Assembly (NCBI RefSeq): GCF_002951835.1
Contig: NZ_CP019448.1
Span: 930,001-994,000 of the forward strand
From: Simonsiella muelleri ATCC 29453
GTDB taxonomy: Bacteria; Pseudomonadota; Gammaproteobacteria; Burkholderiales; Neisseriaceae
Length of the DNA stretch: 64,000 nt
Direction of reading: 5' to 3'
The translations under genes were made by a program, and so were the position numbers. How positions within the stretch are numbered: the first letter of the stretch is position 1; every line of letters starts with the position of its first letter. The notes under the pieces are model-generated. The model had not been told where the DNA came from and did not search any database. It was given only the letters and a program-made list of their open reading frames with translations. Shown piece after piece: positions 55,756 to 64,000 of the stretch.

Positions 55756-56710
55756 ATAAAAAGGGGCATAACCCCACTCTTAAAGATACCCGTCAAGATA
55801 ATCCGAAAGAGAGACAGTTATGCCCCAAGACGAATTTATCATTAAAACGTATCTAATGGTAGATGCTTTATACAATCAGCTCGTTCAAAAACCATTAAGA
55901 CAAGGTGGCTTTGCACCCAAACTTTCAGATTGTGAACTGATTTGTATGGAAATTGTTGGCGAATTTCTCGGTATGGATACCGATAAAAAAATTTGGCAAT
56001 ATTTCAAACAACATTGGCAAAATTGGTTTCCCAATTTAGGCTCTTACCCTAATTTTGCCAAACAATGTGCCAATTTGTATTGGGTTAAACAACAAATGCA
56101 TCAAAAAATCACTGCAAATTGGTGTGAGCAAACAGAGTATTATGCAGATGCCTTTCCTATTGCAGTCTGTAAATTTGCCCGAGCTAAACGCCATCAAAAT
56201 TTTCGTGCATATGCGACGTTCGGTTATTGCGCTTCCAAAAAAGAGACCTATTATGGTTTTAAAGGTCATCTTTTGATTACTCGCTCAGGTATGATTAAAG
56301 CCTTTACTTTTACAGCTGCCAATGTTGATGAACGGCAGGTATTACCTGAACTTTTAGAAGGCAAAACAGGGTTTGTTGGTGCGGACAAAGGGTATTTAAG
56401 TTCTGAATTAAAAGATGAAATGAAACAAAGCCATATTAATTTACAAACACCTTATCGTAGCAATATGAAAGATGACAGAAGTCCTCAATTTCTCAAATGG
56501 CTAAAAAATAGTCGCCGTATGATTGAAACAGTTATTGGTCAATTAACAGAGAGATTTAACATGGAAATAGTTCGTACAAAAAATCTGTTTCACCAATCTA
56601 ACCGTTTTATTCGGAAAATTTTATCGCATAATTTTTGCTGTTTACTGAATCAACAAATTCAACACCCAATTACTCAATTTGCTGGGTTAATTGGGTGTTG
56701 AGAATGGCGT
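55714..56710 (+). mobile_element. IS982-family element, copy 2 (inside spoT)
   Basis: 997 bp, same sequence by eye and same orientation as copy 1. The target duplication is TAAAACC (55707-55713 and 56711-56717). Deleting the element plus one target copy restores a continuous spoT frame (...K-L-L-K-T-N-P-E-Q-Q-I-E-V). The insertion is therefore recent and precise. Confidence 0.94.
55820..56701 (+). CDS. IS982-family transposase, copy 2
   Basis: A 293-residue DDE transposase identical to the one at 50191. The ATG at 55820 is again within the inverted pair GGGGCATAAC/GTTATGCCCC. The frame is intact. As the element lies in the transcription direction of spoT, read-through from spoT would reach the transposase unless the hairpin blocks its translation. 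Confidence 0.94.
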   Translation: MPQDEFIIKTYLMVDALYNQLVQKPLRQGGFAPKLSDCELICMEIVGEFLGMDTDKKIWQYFKQHWQNWFPNLGSYPNFAKQCANLYWVKQQMHQKITANWCEQTEYYADAFPIAVCKFARAKRHQNFRAYATFGYCASKKETYYGFKGHLLITRSGMIKAFTFTAANVDERQVLPELLEGKTGFVGADKGYLSSELKDEMKQSHINLQTPYRSNMKDDRSPQFLKWLKNSRRMIETVIGQLTERFNMEIVRTKNLFHQSNRFIRKILSHNFCCLLNQQIQHPITQFAGLIGC

Positions 56711-57017
56711 TAAAACCAATCCAGAACAACAAATTGAAGTGGATTGGGGCAGTGTTTCAGGCAGCTTGAATGGTTATTATGAAGCATCGGTACGCGTGTT
56801 GGCACAAGACGGGCATGGTTTATTGGCGGCGTTATCGTCTGCGATTGCAGAAGTTGATGGCAATATTGCGGCAGTGGAAACCATCTCCAAAGCCGAAAAT
56901 GAACATGGTTTTATTGAATTTTTGTTTGCGTTAGATGTGAAAGATTTGGCGCATTTGAAATTAATTATTCAGCATTTGCAACGTGTGGCGAATATCCGTG
57001 AAGTGGTGCGGGTGTGA
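56711..57017 (+). pseudogene. spoT: spoT 3' fragment encoding the ACT domain
   Basis: About 100 codons continue spoT after the IS982 element. They read T-N-P-E-Q-Q-I-E-V-D-W-G and then an ACT domain (A-S-V-R-V-L-A-Q-D-G-H-G-L-L-A-A-L). An in-frame TTG within the element end could allow a start, but no ribosome site is visible. In intact RSH proteins this domain helps regulate the balance of synthesis and hydrolysis. Confidence 0.88.
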
Positions 57018-57099
57018 TGTGAATGATTTTCAGGCAGCCTGAAAAGATTATTTTGTGGATGATTTGATTGGACGTGTTGTCGTTTATTTGGAATTTGGT

Positions 57100-58323
57100 A
57101 TGCAAAAACAAGCAAGTTTATTGGGTGGTGCGATGATTATCGCAGGTACGATTATTGGCGCAGGTATGTTGGCGAACCCTACTGCCACATCTGGGGTTTG
57201 GTTTTTGGGGTCGCTGGTGGTGCTGGTGTATACGTGGTTTTCTATGCTGACATCTGGTTTGATGATTTTGGAAGTGAACACCCATTATTCGCATGGTGCT
57301 AATTTTGACACAATGGTTAAAGATTTACTTGGGCGAGGCTGGAATGTGGTCAATGGTGTGGCGGTGGCGTTTGTGCTGTATTTGCTGACTTATGCCTATA
57401 TTTTTGTCGGAGGTGATTTGACTGCACAAGCCTTAGGTGGTCAAAATTTATGGGTGGGGCAAAGTGTTTTTTTTGTGGTTTTTGCAGGCTGCGTGTGGTG
57501 GTCGGCACGTGCAGTGGATAGGTTCTCCACGGTTTTAATTGGCGGTATGGTGATTTCATTTTTGTGGGCGACGGGTGGTTTGTTGGGTTCGGCGAAGGTG
57601 CCTGTGTTGTTGGATTCGGCTGCGGCGGCGGACTCATCTTATTGGATTTATGTGGGGACGGCATTGCCTGTGTGTTTGGCATCGTTCGGTTTTCACGGGA
57701 ATGTCTCCAGTCTATTGAAATATTTTCAAGGTAATGCGACTAAAGTAGCGCGTTCGTTGTGGGGGGGGACATTGATTGCGCTGATGATTTATGTGTTGTG
57801 GCAATGGGCAATTCAAGGAAATTTACCGCGTGATGCCTTTGCACCTGTGATTGAGAAAAATGGTGATGTGGCTATTTTAATTCAAGAATTATCCAAATTC
57901 ATTCCGACAGGTAGCATGGCAATGGTATTGCAATTTTTCTCATATATGGCGATTGCAAGTTCATTTTTGGGGGTAACGCTGGGGTTGTTTGATTATTTGG
58001 CGGATTTATTTGGTTTTGACGACAGCCGCAAAGGTCGTAGCCAAACCGCCGCGGTCACTTTTCTGCCACCATTATTGTGTTGTTTATTGTTTCCATTGGG
58101 TTTTGTCAAGGTGATTGGTTACGTGGGTTTGGCGGCAGCGATTTGGACGGCGATTGTGCCAGCGTTGTTGTTACGTGCCAGTCGGCGCAAATTTGGCATG
58201 GGAAAAAGTTATCGTGTGTACGGTGGCACGGCGATGATTGTGTGGGTGTTTGCATTTGGGGTTGTTAATATTGGGGCGCAATTACTCAGTGAATTGGGGA
58301 AATTGCCTGTATTTAAAGGTTAA
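57100..58323 (+). CDS. Aromatic amino-acid permease (TyrP/Mtr family)
   Basis: A proton-linked importer of tyrosine or tryptophan in the inner membrane. The 407-residue protein has eleven hydrophobic segments and the HAAAP N-terminus G-G-A-M-I-I-A-G-T-I-I-G-A-G-M-L-A. Family features include Y-A-Y-I-F-V-G-G-D-L near 100 and F-G-F-H-G-N-V-S-S-L-L-K-Y near 195. I chose the ATG giving MQKQASLLGG. Earlier in-frame starts would add a short charged tail. Which amino acid is carried is not clear. Confidence 0.88.
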   Translation: MQKQASLLGGAMIIAGTIIGAGMLANPTATSGVWFLGSLVVLVYTWFSMLTSGLMILEVNTHYSHGANFDTMVKDLLGRGWNVVNGVAVAFVLYLLTYAYIFVGGDLTAQALGGQNLWVGQSVFFVVFAGCVWWSARAVDRFSTVLIGGMVISFLWATGGLLGSAKVPVLLDSAAAADSSYWIYVGTALPVCLASFGFHGNVSSLLKYFQGNATKVARSLWGGTLIALMIYVLWQWAIQGNLPRDAFAPVIEKNGDVAILIQELSKFIPTGSMAMVLQFFSYMAIASSFLGVTLGLFDYLADLFGFDDSRKGRSQTAAVTFLPPLLCCLLFPLGFVKVIGYVGLAAAIWTAIVPALLLRASRRKFGMGKSYRVYGGTAMIVWVFAFGVVNIGAQLLSELGKLPVFKG

Positions 58324-58411
58324 ATAAATTTTTCAGGCAGCTTTTTTACATAGCCAACAAGAAATTTATCACCAAATTATTGTTAAAAAATAAATTAAGA
58401 AACAAATAATT

Positions 58412-59221
58412 ATGTCTTATTCTTTGAAACAATTAAAATTGGAAACCGCATTCACCCAAATTCAAAAAGGCAATTATCAAGCAGCGTTTCCAACCATTCG
58501 CCAATTTGCTGAAAACGGCGATGCGGATTGTCAGTATCAACTTGGTTTTATGTACCAAACAGGTGCAGGCGTAAAGCAAGATAATGATTTAGCAGCAAAA
58601 TGGTATACCAAAGCCGCCGAACAAGGTGATGTGGATTGTCAAGTGATTTTGGCAGAATGGTATGATGATAATGAACAATACGACTTGGCTGCTAAATGGT
58701 ATGCGGTTGCCGCCGAACAAGGTGATGTGGACGCACAAAATAACTTGGCGCGGTTGTATGCGGAAGGCTTGGGATTTGAGCAAGATTATGATAAAGCAGA
58801 ACAATATTGGCAAATGGCAGCTGTGCAAGGCGATGATGAAGCTTTGTATAATTTGGGTGTGATTCACGATGACGCGTTGGGGCGCGATCCAAATTATGAA
58901 AAAGCTGCTGATTTTTATCTTCAGGCAGCTCATTTAGGGAACGCCGATGCGATGGTAAATTTGGGGATGTTGTATCAGGAAGGTTTTGGGGTACCTGAAG
59001 ATGCAGCACAGGCAAATGAATGGTTTCTTCAAGCCGCAGAATTGGGCAATGAAACTGCACAATTGAATTTAGGCATCAATTATGCGGAGGGTTTGGGAGT
59101 GATGCAAGATTTTGATTTAGCAGAAAAATGGTGGACAATTGCCGCCAAGCAAGGCAATAAAGATGCAGAAGCTGCCTTAAAAGAGTTGGCAATCATTCGT
59201 GCAGAGATGAATAAGTTTTAA
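58412..59221 (+). CDS. Sel1-repeat protein
   Basis: A 269-residue protein made of six or seven Sel1-like repeats (A-x-x-W-Y-x-x-A-A-E-Q-G-x-x-x-A-Q-x-x-L-x), for example near residues 65, 97 and 135. Such solenoids mediate protein contacts. No signal peptide is visible, so it is probably cytoplasmic. The stop codon TAA overlaps the first base of the element at 59221. Confidence 0.88.
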   Translation: MSYSLKQLKLETAFTQIQKGNYQAAFPTIRQFAENGDADCQYQLGFMYQTGAGVKQDNDLAAKWYTKAAEQGDVDCQVILAEWYDDNEQYDLAAKWYAVAAEQGDVDAQNNLARLYAEGLGFEQDYDKAEQYWQMAAVQGDDEALYNLGVIHDDALGRDPNYEKAADFYLQAAHLGNADAMVNLGMLYQEGFGVPEDAAQANEWFLQAAELGNETAQLNLGINYAEGLGVMQDFDLAEKWWTIAAKQGNKDAEAALKELAIIRAEMNKF

Positions 59222-59380
59222 GAACCTGTATTCACAGCCAAGAGCGATGTATTTTGCACCATTTGGTACGCCTGTTGCGTTGAATTTTATGCCAATTAAC
59301 GCTATTGGCATAAAATTTGCCTTGCATTTGCATCAAATTGGGCAGAAATCCATTTCGCATTGACTATAAATACAGGTTCT
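59221..59380. repeat. AGAACCTGTATTC-family miniature element, full length
   Basis: A 160-bp element with ends AGAACCTGTATTCACAGCCA and, inverted, AGAACCTGTATTTATAGTCA. Inside is GCCAATTAACGCTATTGGC, an inverted repeat. It starts at the stop codon of the Sel1 gene. Same orientation as the copy at 60725. Confidence 0.82.
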
Positions 59381-59499
59381 GAGTTTTCAGTCTTTTATAA
59401 CCAAATCATCTTAATTATTAATTCAAATAATCTTTTGAAAATTTAGTATATTTTGCTAATCTGCTACGCTTTATTACGCACAAAATAAGCAGGTTTTTC

Positions 59500-60714
59500 A
59501 TGACACACACAAACACTTCATACTTGAAATTATGGCTGTTTGTATTGGCGGTGGCATTTATTCTGATGGTAACAATTGGTATGCGAATGACTTTGGGTTT
59601 ATTCGTGCAACCGCTTGTAAACACAACTACTTTATCTATTGCGCAAGTTAGCTTAGCGGTTGCGATTACTCAATTGATGTGGGGCGTATCACAGCCGTTA
59701 TCGGGAGCGTTGTCTGATCGTTTTGGTACGTGGACGGTATTGTGGGTAGGCACAACTATGTTAGTAATCGGTTGGTTATTGACATCATTTTTCCCAACTC
59801 AATGGGGTTTATTATTGGGCATGGGCGTATTGGTTGCATTGGGCATGGGAGCGGGCAGTTGGTCTATTTTGATGAGTTTGATTGCCAACAGGCTGCCTGA
59901 AAGAATGCGTGGTACGGCTTCTGGTGTGGCGAATGCGGGTGGTTCGTTTGGGCAATTTGTGTTTGCGCCGATGTTGCAAGGTTTGATTTCGTTGCCGGCT
60001 GTGGGGTGGAAAGGTGCGATGTGGGTGTTGGCGGCGTGGGCGATATTGATATTGCCCACAGCACGATGGCTGACACGAGGCATGACTGCACCACAAATTG
60101 TTCCATCAGTTGCACATACGTCCCATGATTCTATTAAAAAAGCAATTAAACAAGCAGTTAAAAACCGTAATTATATTTTGCTGCATTTAGGTTTTGCAAC
60201 TTGTGGTTTTCATGTGGCATTTTTGGCTACGCATTTACCGACTGAAATTGCGTTATGTGGTTTGCCTGTATCTGTGGCATCGACATCTTTGGCGATTGTG
60301 GGGATTGCGAATTTGGTGGGTAGTTTAATCGTTGGCTGGTGCGTGGGGCGATGGCGTAACAAATCCATTTTGGCGACTTTATACGCGATTCGTGTTGGGT
60401 TAATTGCGGTGTATATTTTCATGCCGCGAACCGATATGAATTTTTACATTTTTGCTGCAGGTTTGGGACTAACGTGGTTGGCGACCGTACCGCCAACTGC
60501 TGCATTGACTGGCAAATTATTTGGTACGCGTTATTTGGCAACTTTATTTGGTTTGACGTTGTTATCGCATCAAATTGGTGGATTTTTGGGTGCGTATTTG
60601 GGAGGGAAGTCAATTGTGGTGTTTGGCGATTATGGTTGGATGTGGTATGCAGATTTGGGGTTAGCTGGATTGGCGGCGATTTTAAATTGGGCAATTCGTG
60701 AACCGAAAATTTAA
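59500..60714 (+). CDS. MFS transporter
   Basis: A 404-residue, twelve-helix major-facilitator protein of the inner membrane. The motif between helices 2 and 3 reads G-A-L-S-D-R-F-G-T-W-T-V, the MFS signature A variant. Later G-S-L-I-V-G-W-C-V-G-R-W lies between helices 8 and 9. An uptake word encodes N-R-L-P-E-R-M-R. The overall pattern resembles the monocarboxylate/oxalate-formate antiporter type, but the substrate is unknown. It is bracketed by two copies of the AGAACCTGTATTC element. Confidence 0.85.
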   Translation: MTHTNTSYLKLWLFVLAVAFILMVTIGMRMTLGLFVQPLVNTTTLSIAQVSLAVAITQLMWGVSQPLSGALSDRFGTWTVLWVGTTMLVIGWLLTSFFPTQWGLLLGMGVLVALGMGAGSWSILMSLIANRLPERMRGTASGVANAGGSFGQFVFAPMLQGLISLPAVGWKGAMWVLAAWAILILPTARWLTRGMTAPQIVPSVAHTSHDSIKKAIKQAVKNRNYILLHLGFATCGFHVAFLATHLPTEIALCGLPVSVASTSLAIVGIANLVGSLIVGWCVGRWRNKSILATLYAIRVGLIAVYIFMPRTDMNFYIFAAGLGLTWLATVPPTAALTGKLFGTRYLATLFGLTLLSHQIGGFLGAYLGGKSIVVFGDYGWMWYADLGLAGLAAILNWAIREPKI

Positions 60715-60724
60715 AAATAAACTA

Positions 60725-60887
60725 AGAACCTGTATTCGCAGCCAAGCACAATGTCTTTTTGCACTATCTGGCACGCCTGTTGCGTTGAATTTTATGCCAA
60801 TAGTAACGCTATTGGTATAAAATTTACCTTGCATTCGCACCAACTTGGACAAAAATCCATTTCGCATTGACGATAAATACAGGTTCT
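60725..60887. repeat. AGAACCTGTATTC-family miniature element, full length
   Basis: A 163-bp copy with ends AGAACCTGTATTCGCAGCCA and, inverted, AGAACCTGTATTTATCGTCA. Clearly homologous along its whole length to 59221-59380, with perhaps 85% identity by eye. It lies 10 bp after the MFS stop codon and 10 bp before the Correia-like element. Confidence 0.82.
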
Positions 60888-60897
60888 AAATTTATTT

Positions 60898-61017
60898 TAT
60901 AGCCGTTTAAAATTAAAAATACTATTGCGTTGTCTGCTCCTTTGTGTACTGGATATGTACTATAGATGTATACAGTGGTCGCGGTAGCCTTGTCCTATTT
61001 TTATTTTAAACGACTAT
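60898..61017. repeat. Correia-like miniature element, full length
   Basis: A 120-bp element with left end TATAGCCGTTTAAAATTAAA and right end (inverted) ATAGTCGTTTAAAATAAAAA. Internal words are TATTGCGTTGTCTGCTCC and GCGGTAGCCTTGTCCTATTT. This is the longest copy in the window and the best reference for the family. Confidence 0.78.
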
Positions 61018-61094
61018 TCTATAAATTCACCCTTATGTTGAAATTTAAATTAATTCAAACATTATCAAAAATATTATATATAATATATAATAAA

Positions 61095-62627
61095 TTATTT
61101 ATATTTAACAGGTTTTAATAAACTAGCCTGACCACGCGCAGGATCAGTTTCATAGGCTGCCATGGCATCAGCAACCGTCATACCCAAAGCTTTTGCCACG
61201 CCTTCGCCATATGCTGGGTCGCAAGCGTAACAATTGCGAATATGACGATATTTAATGAAATCCAACGCATCACCCATTGCAGCGGCGGTGTTGTTGAATA
61301 AAGATTGCTTTTCTTTATCCGTCATCAAGTTAAATAAAGCGCGTGGCTGGCTGAAATAATCGTTGTCGTCTTCGCGATAGTCCCAATACGTGGCATCGCC
61401 GTTGATTTTCAAAGGTGGTTCAGCAAATTGCGCTTGCTCTTGCCATTGACCAAAACTGTTAGGTTCATAATGAATCGCGCTGCCATAATTACCATCGGCG
61501 CGACCTTGTCCGTCACGCATATTGCTATGAACAGGGCAACGTGGCGCATTCACAGGAATTTGATGATGATTAACGCCCAAACGGTAACGTTGTGCGTCTG
61601 CGTAATTAAACAAACGTGCTTGCAACATACGGTCTGGCGACACGCTAATGCCTGGAACCAAGTTGCTTGGTGCAAACGCGGATTGTTCCACATCAGCAAA
61701 AAAATTGGCAGGATTACGGTTTAATTCCATTACCCCAACTTCAATTAATGGGTAATCTTTTTTAGACCAAACTTTAGTCAAATCAAATGGATGGAAATCC
61801 ACTTTCTCGGCATCGGCTTCAGGCATCACTTGAATAAATAACGTCCACTTTGGGAAATCGCCTTTTTCAATAGATTCATACAAATCACGTTGATGAGATT
61901 CGCGGTCATTGGCGATGATGGCGGCAGCTTCTTCATTGGTTAAATTTTTGATGCCTTGTTGAGTACGGAAATGGAATTTTACCCAAAAACGCTCATTTTG
62001 CGCGTTAATCAAGCTGTAAGTATGCGAACCAAAACCGTGCATATGGCGATAGCTGGCAGGAATACCGCGCTCACTCATCACAATCGTTACTTGATGAAAG
62101 GCTTCAGGCAGCAATGTCCAAAAATCCCAGTTATTGGTTGCACTGCGCATATTGGTGCGTGGGTCACGTTTTACCGCTTTATTCAAATCGGGGAATTTGC
62201 GTGGATCACGCAAGAAAAAGACGGGCGTGTTGTTACCGACTAAATCCCAGTTGCCTTGTTCCGTATAAAATTTTACTGCAAAACCACGAATATCACGTTC
62301 TGCATCAGCCGCGCCACGTTCGCCCGCAACAGTGGTAAAACGCGCAAACAATTCAGTTTCTTTGCCAATTTCGCTGAAAATAGCGGCTTTGGTGTAAGGG
62401 GTAATATCGTGTGTAACGGTAAATTTACCGAATGCGCCCGAACCTTTGGCATGCATACGACGTTCGGGAATCACTTCGCGTACAAAATTAGCCAGTTTCT
62501 CATTCAACCACAAATCTTGCGCTAAAAGTGGACCACGTGCGCCTGCGGTTAAGCTGTTTTGGTTATCCACAACGGGGGCGCCGTTATTCATGGTTAAGTG
62601 GGTTACAGGGCATTTATTATTGCTCAT
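61095..62627 (-). CDS. katA: Monofunctional haem catalase
   Basis: Breaks hydrogen peroxide down to water and oxygen in the cytoplasm. The 510-residue length is that of small-subunit catalases. Visible are the distal His region ([12 protein letters not shown]), [20 protein letters not shown] and the proximal haem Tyr motif [11 protein letters not shown]. The start has AAGGAAAGTAACC upstream. It overlaps the preceding 39-codon gene by about 11 bases, which suggests coupled translation. Confidence 0.95.
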   Translation of the reverse strand: MSNNKCPVTHLTMNNGAPVVDNQNSLTAGARGPLLAQDLWLNEKLANFVREVIPERRMHAKGSGAFGKFTVTHDITPYTKAAIFSEIGKETELFARFTTVAGERGAADAERDIRGFAVKFYTEQGNWDLVGNNTPVFFLRDPRKFPDLNKAVKRDPRTNMRSATNNWDFWTLLPEAFHQVTIVMSERGIPASYRHMHGFGSHTYSLINAQNERFWVKFHFRTQQGIKNLTNEEAAAIIANDRESHQRDLYESIEKGDFPKWTLFIQVMPEADAEKVDFHPFDLTKVWSKKDYPLIEVGVMELNRNPANFFADVEQSAFAPSNLVPGISVSPDRMLQARLFNYADAQRYRLGVNHHQIPVNAPRCPVHSNMRDGQGRADGNYGSAIHYEPNSFGQWQEQAQFAEPPLKINGDATYWDYREDDNDYFSQPRALFNLMTDKEKQSLFNNTAAAMGDALDFIKYRHIRNCYACDPAYGEGVAKALGMTVADAMAAYETDPARGQASLLKPVKYK

Positions 62628-62736
62628 GGTTACTTTCCTTATTATCTTGTTGATTCATTTTTTGATTTTCTAAAATTTGTTCGTAGGCATATTCATAGCC
62701 TGTTTCTTCACACAATGGACAATTGAAATCTGTCAT
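62617..62736 (-). CDS. 39-residue CPLC-motif small protein overlapping katA
   Basis: A small gene not reported in usual length cut-offs. It reads [20 protein letters not shown] and continues to 39 residues. C-P-L-C at 6-9 is a single CxxC knuckle. It has a GAGGGAAAATC ribosome site. The stop lies inside the katA start region, so it could be a leader peptide, a small zinc- or redox-binding protein, or a coupling device for katA translation. I do not recognise a family. Confidence 0.6.
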   Translation of the reverse strand: MTDFNCPLCEETGYEYAYEQILENQKMNQQDNKESNHEQ

Positions 62737-63101
62737 GATTTTCCCTCATAATTTTTAACTATTGATTTTTAATTTTTGATTGCATTTAGCAATAACGAGA
62801 CTATACTTTAAATTTTAACTATTGAAAATGAATTTTTGATTTATTTTTTCTATAATAATTTTTCTATCTGATTTTAAAGAAAAAAATTATTTTATAAATT
62901 TGTTTTCAGGTCGCTCAAACAAGCCAATAAACATCCTTGCCCCATTGTTCTCAACTTTCGTCAAATGTTCAGGCAGCCTGAAAACACCAACAAATCTTGT
63001 TGTAATCAAACGACTGATTGCAAATTCCGTTAGCCAATTATGCTAAATTCCGTTAATATCATTCTCCATTTTTTAATGCTATTTAACATTTAGGAAATGT
63101 C
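62737..63101. promoter_or_regulatory. katA-putA divergent control region
   Basis: It has two imperfect direct repeats (TTTTTAACTATTGATTTTTA at about 62754, ATTTTAACTATTGAAAATGA at about 62813) in AT-rich DNA, an uptake word (62971-62986) and the putA ribosome site TAGGAAATGTC. The repeats could be sites for a regulator of katA such as OxyR, though the half-sites do not match ATAG-N7-CTAT cleanly. No gene is visible. Confidence 0.4.
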
Positions 63102-64000
63102 ATGTTTCAGCTGACTCAACCTCAACAAAATCCTTTGCGCCGTGCCATTGCGGCTGCTTGTCGCCGTGATGAAGCGCAAGCGGTTGCTGAAATGTTTGAA
63201 CGCGGTCATTTGGCTGAAGACGAGCGCGAGCAAGCGCATTCGGGTGCATGGAAATTATCTGAAAAAATCCGCGCTAAATGGGAAAAAATGTCAGGTGCAG
63301 CAGCGTTATTGCATCAATTTGATGGCGCAGCACCCACCGCACGTCCCTTTTTGGCAGCTGTGCAAACTTTGCCAACCATGACCGATGAAGCCACCATTTT
63401 GGCTTTTTTACAAGATAAATTATCGTCAGGCGACTGGTCAGAATATTGGAAACATGGTCAATCGCGTTTGGAAAATATGGCATTATTTCGCAAAAATGTG
63501 CAAATTGATGCCAATCTTGATGTGCAAGAACAAGCCGATGTGTTGCGTCAAGCACATAAAAAAACCGAACAATTAATTGACTTGCTGGCTGAAAATTTTA
63601 TTTTTGCCGAACAATTAGACGATACCACCATCAAAGCTGCACGAAAATGGGAAAAAGCTGGCTACAGCGTCAATTATCAACTTGTCTATCAAGCCGCCCA
63701 CACGCAAGAAGAAGCCGAATGGCATTTTCAACAATATGTCAATGCAATCTATACCGTTGGACGTGCAAGTAAACAGGTTGAGTGGACATCGTCTCATGGT
63801 TTGACAGTGAAATTATCGGCATTGTTTCCGCGTTTTGAATACGCGCAACGTGAACGCGTGATATTAGAATTGCTGCCTAAACTGAAAAAATTATTTTTGC
63901 TGGGCTTGGAATACCACGTACCATTGTGTATTGATGCAGAAAATTCAGAACATCTTGAATTATCATTAGATATTTTAGACGCATTGGTTAACGAACCGCG
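63102..64000 (+). CDS. putA: Bifunctional proline dehydrogenase/P5C dehydrogenase PutA, N-terminal part (runs off window)
   Basis: Oxidises proline to glutamate in two steps, with electrons passed to the quinone pool. About 300 codons are present. The start is the ATG giving MFQLTQPQQNPLRRAI. An N-terminal helical arm is followed by the PRODH barrel entry with V-K-L-S-A-L-F-P-R-F-E-Y-A-Q and I-D-A-E-N-S-E-H-L-E-L, matching PutA. No ribbon-helix-helix DNA-binding domain precedes the barrel, so it is probably the non-repressor type. The P5C dehydrogenase half lies outside the window. Confidence 0.85.
   Translation, partial: MFQLTQPQQNPLRRAIAAACRRDEAQAVAEMFERGHLAEDEREQAHSGAWKLSEKIRAKWEKMSGAAALLHQFDGAAPTARPFLAAVQTLPTMTDEATILAFLQDKLSSGDWSEYWKHGQSRLENMALFRKNVQIDANLDVQEQADVLRQAHKKTEQLIDLLAENFIFAEQLDDTTIKAARKWEKAGYSVNYQLVYQAAHTQEEAEWHFQQYVNAIYTVGRASKQVEWTSSHGLTVKLSALFPRFEYAQRERVILELLPKLKKLFLLGLEYHVPLCIDAENSEHLELSLDILDALVNEP

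Noticed and set aside
56691..57017. Separate gene for the ACT domain starting at a TTG in the IS982 end
   Set aside because: No ribosome site, and the sequence is simply the severed 3' end of spoT.
57350..57682. 110-codon proline-rich open frame on the minus strand
   Set aside because: Antisense shadow of the amino-acid permease; composition reflects codon use of the real gene.
59799..60115. Three overlapping minus-strand open frames of about 90 codons in the MFS gene
   Set aside because: Shadow frames without ribosome sites or recognisable domains.

Overview
The window looks like a chromosome segment from an AT-rich member of the Neisseriaceae, closest in style to Simonsiella, Kingella or Alysiella. 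The main clue is the very frequent DNA-uptake word TTTCAGGCTGCCTGAAA and its reverse complement, found between genes and inside them. It matches the uptake dialects I know for Kingella (AGGCAGCCTGAA) and Simonsiella (AGGCTGCCTGAA). A complete nos cluster, nnrS and nsrR show that the organism reduces nitrous oxide and handles nitric oxide. The species is not proven by the sequence.

Layout. (1) 1-3.95 kb: end of a dTDP-rhamnose locus (rmlA partial, rmlB), a YheT-type hydrolase, small conserved proteins and darP/yjgA. (2) 4.2-15.3 kb: a mosaic accessory island. It holds a flavin oxidoreductase fragment, a YeiH-type exporter stretch carrying Haemophilus-type uptake words, an IS1106-like element, a GC-rich block with Neisseria-type uptake words (thioredoxin, OsmC, wrecked aldo/keto reductase, LysR fragment, NAD-malic enzyme), a very AT-rich SIR2-domain gene set into the middle of that block, and an IS427-group IS5 element. 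(3) 15.6-20.6 kb: nnrS, hemerythrin-like protein, nsrR and ccoI. (4) 20.7-34.4 kb: housekeeping genes (pyrD, slyX, antiporter, AsmA, ETF-QO, NIF3, tldD, MscS) plus a large unrecognised protein. (5) 34.5-44.0 kb: nosRZDFYLX, all on the minus strand, with a perfect FNR box upstream of nosR. (6) 44.4-47.9 kb: YoaK, carbonic anhydrase, nadD, queF and a queuosine-precursor transporter behind a preQ1-I riboswitch. (7) 48.3-58.3 kb: peptide-binding lipoprotein, mutS and spoT, with two apparently identical IS982 copies, one upstream of mutS and one inside spoT. (8) 58.4-64 kb: Sel1 protein, MFS transporter flanked by two miniature elements, katA with an overlapping 39-codon gene, and the start of putA.

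Repeats are the other theme. I see four groups of short non-coding elements: Correia-like elements ending in ATAGTCGTTTAAAAT, a family with AGAACCTGTATTC ends, two elements with IS1106-like ends (one carrying a dRS3 core), and the uptake words. They sit between nosZ and nosD, around the MFS gene, inside the aldo/keto reductase and next to the riboswitch.

The best candidates for unusual biology are the single-gene SIR2 defence-like protein, currently split by an A8 tract; the hydrolase-only-looking SpoT that has also lost its ACT domain to IS982; a putative lipid-anchored NosZ; a candidate small RNA at 31.2 kb; and the Correia-like element abutting a preQ1 riboswitch.
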